Assembly (NCBI GenBank): GCA_027082875.1 | Contig: JALWTK010000200.1 | Coordinates: 1 to 34,204 of the forward strand | From: Sulfurimonas sp. | Lineage (GTDB): Bacteria > Campylobacterota > Campylobacteria > Campylobacterales > Sulfurimonadaceae | Direction: 5' to 3' | DNA length: 34,204 nucleotides | Shown here: positions 33,946 through 34,204 of the stretch, in pieces | Numbering within the stretch: position 1 is the first letter of the stretch | Layout: each line of letters starts with the position of its first letter | Program-made: the position numbers and the translations under genes | The notes under the pieces: generated by a model | Database searches by the model: none | The model's input: only the letters and a program-made list of their open reading frames with translations | Told to the model about the DNA's origin: nothing

Positions 33946-34204
33946 TGAGTAGTTGGGAAGATTTATGGTGGTTGTTTACTCAGCCTTTATTTGTAGGATT
34001 ACTACTGTTTGGTGTACTCTTAGAGCCTTTGCTAAAATATTTACATCGTTTTTATCCTGCTTCATGGCAAGAGGAAGTAAAAAAGGCTGAGGTACTAGAA
34101 AATGAACAACTTATAAGGAGAGGTAGGCAATATACAGCAAAGATTGTGTTTTTACCTCCATCAGTAGTTTTTAGCTTCTATCTTTTATATACATACCTTC
34201 AGGG
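33942..34204 (+). CDS. membrane protein, N-terminal part (runs off the window)
   Basis: The first 87 residues are visible. They contain WEDLWWLFTQPLF, a membrane helix (about 17-31), a charged stretch (SWQEEVKKAEVLENEQL, about 46-62), and a second hydrophobic helix beginning near residue 74. I do not recognise it. The start could be either of two adjacent ATG codons (33942 or 33945). The first overlaps the stop of a 19-codon frame, so translation may be coupled to it. Confidence 0.55.
   Translation, partial: MMSSWEDLWWLFTQPLFVGLLLFGVLLEPLLKYLHRFYPASWQEEVKKAEVLENEQLIRRGRQYTAKIVFLPPSVVFSFYLLYTYLQ

Overview
The window is AT-rich and its conserved gene pairs point to a Campylobacterota (epsilonproteobacterial) chromosome, most like Sulfurimonas or a close relative. 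Three blocks are the basis for this. The first is asd-flgR-flgQ-flgP-gyrA, the order I know from Campylobacter jejuni Cj1023c-Cj1027c. The second is ispDF, then an HP1021/CemR-type orphan regulator, an ATP-sulfurylase-like gene and a pgpA-like gene, as in C. jejuni Cj1607-Cj1610. The third is FlgR without a DNA-binding domain, as in Helicobacter pylori. No rRNA, tRNA, CRISPR array or insertion sequence was seen.

Layout. Positions 1-6526 (minus strand) carry the 5' part of hemE, a YqhA-family membrane protein, asd, flgR, flgQ, flgP and gyrA. Positions 6711-9240 (plus) carry amtB with its PII partner, then tonB. Positions 9237-15554 look like an accessory module. A minus-strand operon (PPP-type phosphatase, HerA/VirD4-like ATPase, WYL regulator) lies back to back with a plus-strand pair (MoxR-like AAA+ ATPase, and a protein joining a zincin HExxH domain to a VWA domain). 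Two copies of a 15-bp dyad sit in the divergent promoter region and a third sits upstream of the ATPase gene; they are probably the operators of the WYL regulator. I know of no described system with this gene set, and it is the best candidate for a new system here.

Positions 15608-29263 form a long plus-strand run: gdhA, a glycerophosphodiester phosphodiesterase, a HAD-IB phosphatase, a CDP-alcohol phosphatidyltransferase, an inositol-monophosphatase-family enzyme, a membrane-anchored GDPD-like protein, an exported probable beta-propeller, a 1445-residue protein with a HEPN-type motif and a NACHT NTPase domain, an MscS-family channel, ywbE and pyk. The middle genes overlap by one to seventeen bases and look like a phospholipid-headgroup module. 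The NACHT protein resembles bacterial NLR-like immune proteins.

Positions 29275-32932 (minus) carry ispDF, the CemR-type regulator, the sulfurylase-like gene and the pgpA-like gene. All of the last three have lost textbook active-site residues. The PgpA-like protein lacks every catalytic acidic residue I would expect. This makes the HAD-IB phosphatase beside the phosphatidyltransferase a plausible replacement PGP phosphatase. Positions 32933-34204 hold a small membrane-protein gene, possible micro-ORFs, a possible gene remnant and the start of another membrane-protein gene.

Two genes (flgQ and the GDPD-like gene) encode clear N-terminal hydrophobic export segments upstream of any ATG, GTG or TTG. 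Each has a Shine-Dalgarno sequence at proper distance from an ATC or ATA codon, which suggests rare start codons or errors in the sequence.
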